Assembly: GCF_001542815.1 (NCBI RefSeq)
Contig: NZ_CP006992.1
Coordinates: 3,167,501 to 3,231,500 of the forward strand
From: Methylobacterium sp. AMS5
GTDB taxonomy: Bacteria > Pseudomonadota > Alphaproteobacteria > Rhizobiales > Beijerinckiaceae
Direction: 5' to 3'
DNA length: 64,000 bases
Position 1 is the first letter of the stretch; the number at the start of each line of letters is the position of its first letter. The translations under genes and the position numbers were made by a program. A model generated the notes under the pieces. It was not told the DNA's origin. It searched no databases and saw nothing but the letters and a program-made list of their open reading frames with translations. This document shows positions 51,429 through 59,305 of this stretch, one piece after another.

Positions 51429-53579
51429 ATGCCAACTCTAACGACCGATCTTATCGGGCGCGTGAGGCGATTGTCGTTGAAGCCATCCGCAACCTCTGCG
51501 TTGATGCCGTTATTTGAAGCTGTATCAAATGGTCTTCATGCCATTGACGACCTGCATCGCGACAAAGCGCGTGAGCAGGGCAAAATCATAATTGAAGTTT
51601 TTCGAGCAGATCCCAAAAAACCTAGTTCCGACGTCATCGGGTTTGCCGTCACAGACAACGGCATTGGTCTTAATGACGACAATTATGCTTCTTTCTTGAA
51701 GCCAGACTCTCAGCATAAATTTCAACGTGGTGGCAAGGGAGTTGGCCGGCTAGGCTGGCTCAAGGTTTTCCGCGACATCCGCGTCGACAGTACGTACGTA
51801 GATAAAGATGGAAAGGCGGCTATCCGCTCGTTCGATTTTGTATTGAGGGAAGACGAGCAAGTTTTGCTACACTCTAATGTCGTTCCGTCACAGACAGGGC
51901 CGGGCACCCGAGTATCTTTGAAGACCTACGACACTGCTTACGGCTCAAAATGCCCCGTCGACCCAGCAACATTGCGGCAGAAAGTTATCGGCCACTTTAT
52001 GCAGCTTTTAGCGGCAGAGTTGGCTCCGTCGATCACATTGAATGACGGAATTGAAACTACCGATATCAAGTTGGCATTTAAGGATCTGGTGAAAAATACT
52101 GCCGAGCAAAATGTCAACGTATCTCTTAGCGATGGTGTCAACGTCAATTTATCCATCCGCCATATTAGAGCTTCAAAAGCTATTCGACCCGACACAAACA
52201 AAAAAGCATATAATTGGCTTTTTCTAGCAGCAAATGATCGCGCAGTCGAAGAAACTGTTATTGATGACGCAATTGGGCTTAAAGCCCTTGATGGCGATGA
52301 TGTTTATATTGGCTGTGTCTCGGGCGAACATTTGGATGCCCACGTAAATCAAGAACGCACAGGTTTCAGTTTTGACGCGACGGAAAGTCGCGAAATCAGG
52401 CGCGCTCTACAAGCTTCTGTAATGGGGTACCTAGACTCATACGTCGGGCGTCTAAAAGAGCGCAAGCGCAAGCTCGTGCAACAGGTAATTGAGGAGTATC
52501 CTCAGTTTTTATACTTGCAAGGCGAGATGGAAAATTTCGTAAGCAAGTTAGCACCAGGCGCAACTTCCAGAGAAGCCGTCTTCGTTGAGATGTGCCGGCA
52601 CCGTTTCCGCCGCAACAATCAAGAGCACCACAATATTGAGGAAGTGGTGAAAGCCGGAACAAAACTCACAGACGAGCTCAAAAGAAAAGCCGAAAAATAT
52701 AGAAAATTTGTACAAGATCAACAGCGCGGAGTACTCGCTGAATACGTATTGATGAGAAAAAGTGTTATCGATATTTTGGATCGTTATGCGGAATATCAAG
52801 ACGGTACCTCGAAACATCACCTTGAAGAAGCAGTCCATAAGTTAATAGTTCCTATGCGAACGGATTCCGCAGCGCTAGACATAGGTGACCACAACCTCTG
52901 GCTCATAGATGACCGATTAGCCTTCTTTGCGCATTTTGCCTCAGACCGCCCGCTCAAGACCTATACGGACAACCCTTCACTAGATCGCCCTGACATTGCG
53001 TTCTTCTACGACACCTGTTTTGCTTGGCGGGAACAAGAGGCAGCAAACACGGTAGTGCTAGTCGAGTTCAAGCGTCCGTCCAGAGACAATTACGACGGCG
53101 AAGACAATCCGGTCAAACAAGTAATCGGCTACATTAAGAAATTCAAAACATCAACATCTTTAAAAGATACAAAGGGAAGACAATTATCGCCGAATCTTAA
53201 GAATGCTGCATTTCATTGCTATGTCGTAGCGGATATTACCGACTCGCTCCGCGAGGCTATCGAAGGATATCGCTTCCATGAGACACCGGACGGGCAAGGC
53301 TTGATCGGATACCTAAACAACCCAGATGCGGTAGTAGAAATTATATCATACCCAAAGCTTTTAGCAGATGCAAAAATGCGCAATAGTATCTTCTTTCAAA
53401 AACTCGGCATTACCAACGTTGACCCTTCGTCAGACTACAGCAAGGATTCATCTATCGCGATAGAAGACGTACTAGCAGAAAGCGACGCCGTAGCTCCGAA
53501 GCATTTGACTCAAGACTCTGTTAAATTGGAAGGCTCCACCGAGTCCACATTCACAGAACAAGCAGAAACTAATATATAG
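51429..53579 (+). CDS. GHKL (Hsp90/MutL/MORC-type) ATPase fused to PD-(D/E)XK nuclease-like domain; candidate defence gene
   Basis: A 716-residue soluble protein. Residues 20-170 form a complete Bergerat ATP-binding fold: N-box LFEAVSNGLHAID with Glu 30 and Asn 34, DNGIG at 76-80, the ATP-lid GGKGVGRLG at 101-109 and GPGTRV at 157-162. Residues 175-330 resemble the transducer region of GHL ATPases, with a helical linker at 330-450. The C-terminal part has a nuclease-like layout: LEEAVHKL near 465, PDIAFF with Pro-Asp 521-522, VLVEFKRP with Glu 546 and Lys 548, and QVIGY (QxxxY) at 564-568. ATP-gated DNA cleavage is inferred. Codon use is strikingly AT-rich (many AAA, ATA, TTA) unlike all neighbours, and it sits beside tRNA-Lys, signs of horizontal transfer. 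GGGGCGGG lies just before the ATG. No partner gene is present, so it may work alone. Confidence 0.75.
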   Translation: MPTLTTDLIGRVRRLSLKPSATSALMPLFEAVSNGLHAIDDLHRDKAREQGKIIIEVFRADPKKPSSDVIGFAVTDNGIGLNDDNYASFLKPDSQHKFQRGGKGVGRLGWLKVFRDIRVDSTYVDKDGKAAIRSFDFVLREDEQVLLHSNVVPSQTGPGTRVSLKTYDTAYGSKCPVDPATLRQKVIGHFMQLLAAELAPSITLNDGIETTDIKLAFKDLVKNTAEQNVNVSLSDGVNVNLSIRHIRASKAIRPDTNKKAYNWLFLAANDRAVEETVIDDAIGLKALDGDDVYIGCVSGEHLDAHVNQERTGFSFDATESREIRRALQASVMGYLDSYVGRLKERKRKLVQQVIEEYPQFLYLQGEMENFVSKLAPGATSREAVFVEMCRHRFRRNNQEHHNIEEVVKAGTKLTDELKRKAEKYRKFVQDQQRGVLAEYVLMRKSVIDILDRYAEYQDGTSKHHLEEAVHKLIVPMRTDSAALDIGDHNLWLIDDRLAFFAHFASDRPLKTYTDNPSLDRPDIAFFYDTCFAWREQEAANTVVLVEFKRPSRDNYDGEDNPVKQVIGYIKKFKTSTSLKDTKGRQLSPNLKNAAFHCYVVADITDSLREAIEGYRFHETPDGQGLIGYLNNPDAVVEIISYPKLLADAKMRNSIFFQKLGITNVDPSSDYSKDSSIAIEDVLAESDAVAPKHLTQDSVKLEGSTESTFTEQAETNI

Positions 53580-53695
53580 CCCACAATGCAGTCGACATAA
53601 AACTCTATTAGAAATTATGGCGTGCTGTCGCTTTCAGAGCGTTGATCGTTAGCGACCGGGCAGCCATCCCGGCGCGAACGATACGCGAGACCCCC

Positions 53696-55030
53696 ATGGA
53701 CACCCCACCGGCTCCCACGCTGCACGCCCTCCGCCGCGGCGACCTCGCCGGGGCCAAAGTACTACGCCTGAGCGGAACACTAAAAGAAGTCCCGCCCGAA
53801 ATTTTCGGCCTCGCCGACACCCTGGAGCTGCTGGATCTCAGCGATTGCGGCCTCACCGCACTCCCGGATGACATCGGCCGGCTCAAGCGGCTGCGCGTCC
53901 TGTTCTGCTCGGGCAATCGCTTCGAACGGCTGCCGCCCGCCCTCGGGGATTGTCCGGCGCTGAGCCAGATCGGGTTCCGCGCCACCGGCTTGCGCGAGGT
54001 GCCGGGCGAGGCGCTGCCGCCGGCCCTGCGCTGGCTCACGCTGACCGACAACCGAATCGCGCATCTGCCCGACGCCCTCGGCCGGCGCCCGCACCTGCAG
54101 AAGCTGATGCTGGCGGGAAACCGGCTGGAGGCGCTGCCACCCTCGCTCGAAGGCGCACCAAGCCTCGAATTGCTGCGCCTCTCCGCCAACCGCTTCGCGG
54201 CATTGCCCGCTTGGCTGACGGCTTTGCCGCGGCTCGCCTGGATCGCCTGGGCCGGCAACCCCCTCGACGGCGAGCCGGTGCCGGCCCGCGTGCCGCAGGT
54301 GCCCTGGGACGCGCTCGCGCTCGGCCCCTGCCTCGGCGAGGGCGCCTCGGGGCGGATTCACCGGGCTTTGTGGCGGCGGCCGGACGGGGAGGCGGCGGTC
54401 GCGGTCAAGCTGTTCAAGGGCCGCATGACCAGCGACGGGCTGCCCGAGCAGGAGATGGCGGCCTGCCTCGCCGCCGGCCGGCATCCCCACCTCACCGGCG
54501 CGCTCGGGCGGATCGAGGGGCATCCGGACGGGGTGCAGGGGCTCTTGATGCCGCTGATCCCGGAGGGCTGGCGGGTTCTGGCCGGATCGCCGAGCCTGGA
54601 GAGTTGCAGCCGCGACGTCTACGCGCCGGACTTCGCCCTGCCGCCGGAGACGGCTCTGCGCATCGCGGCCGGCGTGGCGCGGGCGGCGGCCCATCTTCAC
54701 GGCTGCGGTGTGCTCCACGGCGACCTCTACGGCCACAACACCCTGTGGGACGGGGGCGCGGGCGAGGCGGTGCTCAGCGATTTCGGGGCCGCCTCCGTGC
54801 TGCCGCGCGGCGAGGCCGGCGCCTCCTGGCAGCGCGTCGAGACCCGCGCCTGGGGCATCCTGCTCGGCGAATTGCTCGACCATTGCGCGACCGAACCCGC
54901 CGGCATCGCGGATTGGCGCGCGCTGGCGCAGGCCTGCCGGGGGGCCGATGCGCGGGCGCTCCCGTCGATGGCGGAGGTTGTGCGCACCATATCCCCGCTT
55001 CTGTCGCGGGATCGTCACGCGGATGCGTGA
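53696..55030 (+). CDS. Leucine-rich-repeat protein kinase
   Basis: A 444-residue cytoplasmic protein. Residues 20-195 contain about seven leucine-rich repeats (for example LELLDLSDCGLTALPDDI, LQKLMLAGNRLEALPPSL). The remainder is a protein-kinase fold: a degenerate glycine loop LGEGASGRIH, VAVKLFKG with the ATP lysine, HGDLYGHNTLWD (HRD-like, with Gly for Arg) and SDFGAAS (DFG). The activation-loop APE motif is not obvious and the C-lobe is short. Similar LRR-kinases are scattered in Proteobacteria with unknown substrates. ATG 53696 is chosen from the start of the first repeat unit. It is followed, 99 bases later, by the CYTH-CHAD gene. Confidence 0.8.
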   Translation: MDTPPAPTLHALRRGDLAGAKVLRLSGTLKEVPPEIFGLADTLELLDLSDCGLTALPDDIGRLKRLRVLFCSGNRFERLPPALGDCPALSQIGFRATGLREVPGEALPPALRWLTLTDNRIAHLPDALGRRPHLQKLMLAGNRLEALPPSLEGAPSLELLRLSANRFAALPAWLTALPRLAWIAWAGNPLDGEPVPARVPQVPWDALALGPCLGEGASGRIHRALWRRPDGEAAVAVKLFKGRMTSDGLPEQEMAACLAAGRHPHLTGALGRIEGHPDGVQGLLMPLIPEGWRVLAGSPSLESCSRDVYAPDFALPPETALRIAAGVARAAAHLHGCGVLHGDLYGHNTLWDGGAGEAVLSDFGAASVLPRGEAGASWQRVETRAWGILLGELLDHCATEPAGIADWRALAQACRGADARALPSMAEVVRTISPLLSRDRHADA

Positions 55031-55129
55031 TCCATCACGGGTTCAGCCGCGTTGTGCCAGTCCCGTACGATGCGGCAGGATGTAGGCTCGCATCCGCCAC
55101 AACCCTCACGAGGAGCAGGACGAAACCGC

Positions 55130-56668
55130 ATGAGCGACCCGCGCGAGATCGAGCTGAAGCTGGAATGCGAGCCCTCCGACCTCGCCGTCCTGCAGGATCA
55201 TCCGCTCCTGCGTGAGGCGTCGGTGCAGGGGGAAGCGGAGCTCGCCTCCGTCTACTTCGACACGCCGGACCGGCAGTTGCATGCGGCCGGCCTCGGCCTA
55301 CGGGTGCGCGAGAGCAAGGGCCGCTTCGTCCAGACTCTCAAGGCCGAGGGCGACGGCCTGTTCGACCGGCCGGAATGGGAGCAGCCGGTCGAGCGCTCCG
55401 AGCCGGACCGGGCGGCGCTCGCCGACACGCCCTTCGCGCGCCGCGTCGCGGCCGACGCCGTGCTCGAACCGCTCTTCACCACCCGCATCACCCGGCGGAC
55501 CTATCTCGTCGAGCAGGGCGATTCCCGCATTGAGGTCGCCCTCGACCTCGGCCGGATCGAGGCGCCCGCCGCCGGCGACCGGATCGTGTCGATCTGCGAG
55601 ATCGAACTCGAATTGAAGGAGGGGATCGCGAGCGACGTGTTCGCGCTCGCCTACGCCATCGCCGCCCTCGTGCCCGTGCGGCTCGGCGTGCGCAGCAAGG
55701 CCGAGCGCGGCTACGCGCTGGCCGCCGGCAAGCTCGACCGGGTGCGCAAGTCGGAGCCCGTGCCGCTGCGCGACGATATGAGCGCAGCGGAGGCGTTCCG
55801 CGCCGTGGCGCATGCCTGCCTGCGCCATATGCGCATCAACGAGGACATCCTCCTCAAAGGTCGCGACGCCGATGCGCTGCACCAGATGCGCGTCGCGATC
55901 CGGCGCCTGCGCTCGGCCTTCTCGCTGTTCGGCGACCTCGTGGACGACCCGCTCGGCGTCCGCATCCGCGCGGAGCTGAAGGCGGCGACCGAGCCGCTGG
56001 GCCGGGCACGCAACCTCGATGTCTTCCTCGCCACCATCCTGCCGGCCGAGCGCGAGCGGCATCCCGACGAGGTCGGACTGCTCGGCCTTGAGCGGCAGCT
56101 CGAAGACGAGCGCGCGAAGGCCTATCGCGACATCGCCACGCTGCTGCGCTCCGATGCCTGGCGGATGCTGCTGCTCGACCTCATCGGCTGGATCAATGCC
56201 GGCCCCTGGCTGCGGGACGAGAGCCCCGGCCGCGTCTCCCTGCGCGAGGAGCCGGCCCGCGTCTTCGCCGCCCGCGAACTCGACCGGCGGCGGCGGCAGG
56301 TGAAGCGGCGCGGGCGCCATCTCGACGACCTCGACCCCGAGGAGCGCCACCGGGTGCGCATCGCCGCCAAGAAGCTGCGCTACGGTGCGGAATTCTTCGC
56401 GCCCCTGTTCCCCGGCAAGAAGGCGGGCAAGCGCCACGGCGCCTTCGGCAAGGCGCTTTCTGACCTGCAGGACCATCTCGGCGCGCTCAACGACATCGCC
56501 ACCGGCCACGACTTGATGCGGGACCTGACGGTCGAGCCGGCCGGCGCCACGACCCTGTTCGCCGCCGGGATGACGGCGGCCGACATCGAGACGCACAGCC
56601 GCAAGCTCCTGGAAGCGGCGGCCGAGGCGCACGAGGATCTCGTCGACACCAAGCCATTCTGGCGTTGA
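55130..56668 (+). CDS. CYTH and CHAD domain protein
   Basis: A 512-residue protein with an N-terminal CYTH domain (residues 1-205; EIELKLEC is the ExExK metal/phosphate motif, then VYFDTPDRQLHAAGLGLRVR) and a C-terminal CHAD domain (residues 225-505) with conserved basic His helices (LHQMRVAIRRLRSAFSLFGD, HRVRIAAKKLRYGAEFF). CYTH domains act on triphosphates such as inorganic tripolyphosphate, and CHAD binds polyphosphate, so a role in polyphosphate metabolism or granules is likely. AGGAGCAGGA lies before the ATG. Confidence 0.92.
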   Translation: MSDPREIELKLECEPSDLAVLQDHPLLREASVQGEAELASVYFDTPDRQLHAAGLGLRVRESKGRFVQTLKAEGDGLFDRPEWEQPVERSEPDRAALADTPFARRVAADAVLEPLFTTRITRRTYLVEQGDSRIEVALDLGRIEAPAAGDRIVSICEIELELKEGIASDVFALAYAIAALVPVRLGVRSKAERGYALAAGKLDRVRKSEPVPLRDDMSAAEAFRAVAHACLRHMRINEDILLKGRDADALHQMRVAIRRLRSAFSLFGDLVDDPLGVRIRAELKAATEPLGRARNLDVFLATILPAERERHPDEVGLLGLERQLEDERAKAYRDIATLLRSDAWRMLLLDLIGWINAGPWLRDESPGRVSLREEPARVFAARELDRRRRQVKRRGRHLDDLDPEERHRVRIAAKKLRYGAEFFAPLFPGKKAGKRHGAFGKALSDLQDHLGALNDIATGHDLMRDLTVEPAGATTLFAAGMTAADIETHSRKLLEAAAEAHEDLVDTKPFWR

Positions 56669-56791
56669 GGTTACCCCGAGCCGCGAGAGGGCGTTGCGCG
56701 GGAGACGATAGCGCGCAACCTGTGAGTACCGTAAGGCGGAGCGGTAGAAGGGGGCGGGAAACAATCCCGCCGCCAGGGTCCTTTTGTCCCG

Positions 56792-57298
56792 ATGCGTTTC
56801 GAGGTCGAGCGGAAATTCCTCGTGGCCGATGACGGCTGGAAGGCGGGCGTCGTCCGCCGGCACCGGCTCACCGACGGGCTGATCGGGCAGTTCGACACCG
56901 GCAAGGTGCGGGTTCGGCTCGACGAGGACCGGGCCTGGCTCACCATCAAGGGCGCGCGGGTCGGCCTCGGCCGGCCGGAATTCGAGTACGAGATTCCGCG
57001 GGCGGACGCGGAAGCGATGATGCGCCTCGTCTGCGACACCTGTTTCATCGAGAAAACGCGCCACTGCGTGCCGCATGCCGGGCTCGTCTGGGAGGTCGAT
57101 GTCTATGGTGGGACGCTGGCCGGGATGATCCTGGCCGAGGTGGAGCTAGAGGACGAGGCCCAGGCTTTCGAGCGTCCGGCCTGGCTCGGCCGCGAGGTGA
57201 CCGGAGACCCGCGCTTCCGCCAATCGGCACTGCTGCGCCGCTTCGAGGAGGCCGGGCGCGTCGTTACCCTGGACGAGGTGCTGGCCGCCCCGCTGTGA
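56792..57298 (+). CDS. Stand-alone CYTH domain protein (triphosphatase-like)
   Basis: A 168-residue CYTH (triphosphate tunnel metalloenzyme) protein. It begins MRFEVERKFLVADDGWKAG, with the ExExK motif, and has the alternating basic/acidic tunnel strands KVRVRLDEDRAWLTIKG, FEYEIPRADAEAMM and WEVDVYGGTLAGMILAEVEL. The bacterial single-domain forms hydrolyse inorganic tripolyphosphate. It lies 123 bases after the CYTH-CHAD gene, a second copy of the fold, suggesting divided roles in the same pathway. Confidence 0.92.
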   Translation: MRFEVERKFLVADDGWKAGVVRRHRLTDGLIGQFDTGKVRVRLDEDRAWLTIKGARVGLGRPEFEYEIPRADAEAMMRLVCDTCFIEKTRHCVPHAGLVWEVDVYGGTLAGMILAEVELEDEAQAFERPAWLGREVTGDPRFRQSALLRRFEEAGRVVTLDEVLAAPL

Positions 57299-57307
57299 GG
57301 GCCGAGC

Positions 57308-58189
57308 TCAGCGCGTGGTCGGCATCGCCACAGCCGCGGCCACGCGGCGCAGCTTGTCCGGGTTGCGGGTGATGTAGATGCCCGCGATCCGCCCGTCGCG
57401 GATCTCAAATGCCGTCACTTGGAGGACGCCGCCGCGTTCCAGGCTGACGAAGCCCGGCAGGCCGTCCACCCGCACGGCGCGGAGGAGGGTGGCGGGCGAC
57501 CCGGCATATTTCCGGGCAAGCCCCGAGAACAGCCGCAGGACGCGATCGATTCCGAGGATCGGGTTGAGGACGGCGATGACCTTGCCGCCACCGTCCGCCC
57601 GCATCGTCACGGTCTCGGAGAGCAGGCCGCGCAGGGCGGCGACGTCGCCGCTGCGCGAGGCGTCGAAGAAGGCGCGCGCGATCCGCTCGCCCTCCTCGGG
57701 CGGAAGAGGGTAGCGCGGGCCCTCGGCGCGGACATGCCGGCGCGCCCGCACGGCGAGCTGACGCACCGCCGGAGCCGTCCGCCCCAGCGTCGCCGCCACT
57801 TCGTCGAGGGGCACGCCGAACACGTCGTGCAGGAGGAAGGCCGCCCGCTCCAGGGGTGAGAGACGCTCCAGCGCCATCATCAGCGTGAGGGTGAGGCCGT
57901 CTCCGTCTATCGTCTCCTGCGTGTCGAGAGAGGGTTCCGGCAGCCACGGCCCGACATAGACCTCCCGGCGGGTGCGGGCCGATTTCATCGTGTCGAGGCA
58001 GAGCCGCGTGACGATGCGCGACAGGAAGGCCCCCGGCACAGTGACGGCGGCGCGGTCCGCCGCCTGCCAGCGCAGCCACGCGCTCTGAACCACATCCTCC
58101 GCCTCGGCGAAGGAGCCGAGCATCCGGTAGGCAAGGCGCATCAGTCGCGCCCGCTCCGCCTCGAACGGATCGGACGCCTCAGGCCGCAT
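57308..58189 (-). CDS. SigJ-type ECF RNA polymerase sigma factor with C-terminal SnoaL-like domain
   Basis: A 293-residue sigma factor of the ECF41/SigJ class. Sigma region 2 (ARLMRLAYRMLGSFAEAEDV, then VQSAWLRWQ) and region 4 (LSPLERAAFLLHDVFGVPLD, EVAATLGRTAPAVRQLAVRA) are followed by a C-terminal NTF2/SnoaL-like domain (residues 175-285) that in this class regulates the factor in place of a separate anti-sigma. ATG 58189 is preferred; it overlaps the upstream AhpD-like gene by 11 bases. The gene order cupin, AhpD-like, sigJ is typical, since ECF41 factors usually control a linked carboxymuconolactone-decarboxylase-family gene. Confidence 0.9.
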   Translation of the reverse strand: MRPEASDPFEAERARLMRLAYRMLGSFAEAEDVVQSAWLRWQAADRAAVTVPGAFLSRIVTRLCLDTMKSARTRREVYVGPWLPEPSLDTQETIDGDGLTLTLMMALERLSPLERAAFLLHDVFGVPLDEVAATLGRTAPAVRQLAVRARRHVRAEGPRYPLPPEEGERIARAFFDASRSGDVAALRGLLSETVTMRADGGGKVIAVLNPILGIDRVLRLFSGLARKYAGSPATLLRAVRVDGLPGFVSLERGGVLQVTAFEIRDGRIAGIYITRNPDKLRRVAAAVAMPTTR

Positions 58190-58643
58190 CACGGGACGGG
58201 TCGGGATGGTGGACGCCGCGCAGGCCGACCTGCAACCGGTTCCACAGGTTGATCGCGCCGATCTGGAGCGTGAGCTGCACCTGTTCGGCCTCCGTGAAGG
58301 ACGCCCGCAGGTCGGCATAGAGCGCGTCGGGCGCACCCACCTCGGACAGGCGGGTCAGCGCCTCGGCCCAGGCCAAAGCGGCGCGCTCGCGCGGGCTGTA
58401 GAGGGCCGCCTCTCGCCATGCGTTGAGCAGAACGATCCGCATCTCGCTCTCGCCATGCCGGCGGGCCTCGGTGGTGTGCAGGCCGATGCAGTAGGCGCAG
58501 CCGTTGATCTGCGAGGCGCGCAGCTTCACGAGATCGATCAGACGCCGCTCCAGGCCGCCGGTCCGCAGGCTCGTCTCCACCGCCAGCATCGCCTTGATGG
58601 CGGCGGGTGCGTGATCGTAGGGGTTTTCGACGCGTGGCGTCAT
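58179..58643 (-). CDS. Carboxymuconolactone decarboxylase / AhpD family protein
   Basis: A 154-residue protein with the AhpD redox motif CAYCIGLHTTEARRHGE (CxxC followed by His) near residue 50. Such proteins are alkylhydroperoxidase-like. The helical core (MLAVETSLRTGGLERRLIDL, then VKLRASQINGC) is complete. It is translated just before the overlapping SigJ-type sigma factor and probably is that factor's target. The upstream cupin gene ends 33 bases away on the same strand. Confidence 0.9.
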   Translation of the reverse strand: MTPRVENPYDHAPAAIKAMLAVETSLRTGGLERRLIDLVKLRASQINGCAYCIGLHTTEARRHGESEMRIVLLNAWREAALYSPRERAALAWAEALTRLSEVGAPDALYADLRASFTEAEQVQLTLQIGAINLWNRLQVGLRGVHHPDPSRDAA

Positions 58644-58676
58644 AGGCTTCTTCCTTCTCGTGAGGGCGGTTGGCGT

Positions 58677-59111
58677 TCAGCGGATCGGCGTGGTCAGGAC
58701 TGTCTCGTCGCTGTCGAGGACGAAGACGGCGAGCAGGCGTGCCGGCTCGGTGGCGCTCGCGTTGGCGCTGACAGGGTGACGGTCGCCGGGCATCTCCGTG
58801 AAGCTCTCACCGGCCCGGTAGACCCGCTCGGGCCCGTCGTTCACCCGGCTGCGGATCGCCCCTTCCAGCACCGTCGCGGTAATGAAGGCGCTCCCGGCAT
58901 GCCTGTGCGCGGGCGAGGCACCGCCCGGCCCGTAGGTGACGAGTACGGCGCGCAGGCTCTTGCCCGGCACGTTGGGCAGGGCATGGTCGAAGACGAGGGC
59001 GGCCGTGGCGTCCCCGCCTGTCCCGGCGACCGCTCCCCCCTTCATCTCGTGGGCGGCAGCGCCCGTCAGCAGTGCCGCGAACGCGGCGGCACGCAGACAC
59101 GATCGGATCAT
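58677..59111 (-). CDS. Secreted cupin-domain protein
   Basis: A 144-residue protein with a signal peptide (CLRAAAFAALLTGAAAHEM) and one cupin barrel: PAHRHAGSAFITATVLEGAI and YRAGESFTEMPGDRHPVSAN carry the two cupin histidine motifs (HxH...E and H), so a metal is probably bound. It is the first gene of the leftward cupin, AhpD-like, SigJ operon and should be periplasmic. A role in oxidative or electrophile stress is inferred from the operon. Confidence 0.85.
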   Translation of the reverse strand: MIRSCLRAAAFAALLTGAAAHEMKGGAVAGTGGDATAALVFDHALPNVPGKSLRAVLVTYGPGGASPAHRHAGSAFITATVLEGAIRSRVNDGPERVYRAGESFTEMPGDRHPVSANASATEPARLLAVFVLDSDETVLTTPIR

Positions 59112-59305
59112 CGTCCCTCTCCATCGAAGCGGCGACGCGGAGGGCGGCAAGCCGGCCCGTTCCATCGTCCTGCCCCCATGACGAGGCGGAACGCTGCGCC
59201 GTGACATGGGACGCACGAATTTTTCCGGCGCGGCGGGCGGTTTCGTCGGAGCGCCGCCGCGCGCTATGAGTGGGTGAAGGGTTTCTCGAAGAAGGAGCGG
59301 GGGCG

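Noticed and set aside
53580..53695. Search for a direct repeat of the tRNA-Lys 3' end (attR)
   Set aside because: No copy of the T-arm or acceptor sequence is present between the ATPase-nuclease gene and the LRR-kinase gene.
55298..57076. 592-codon leftward frame across the CYTH-CHAD genes
   Set aside because: Antisense shadow; both CYTH proteins on the plus strand have intact family motifs.
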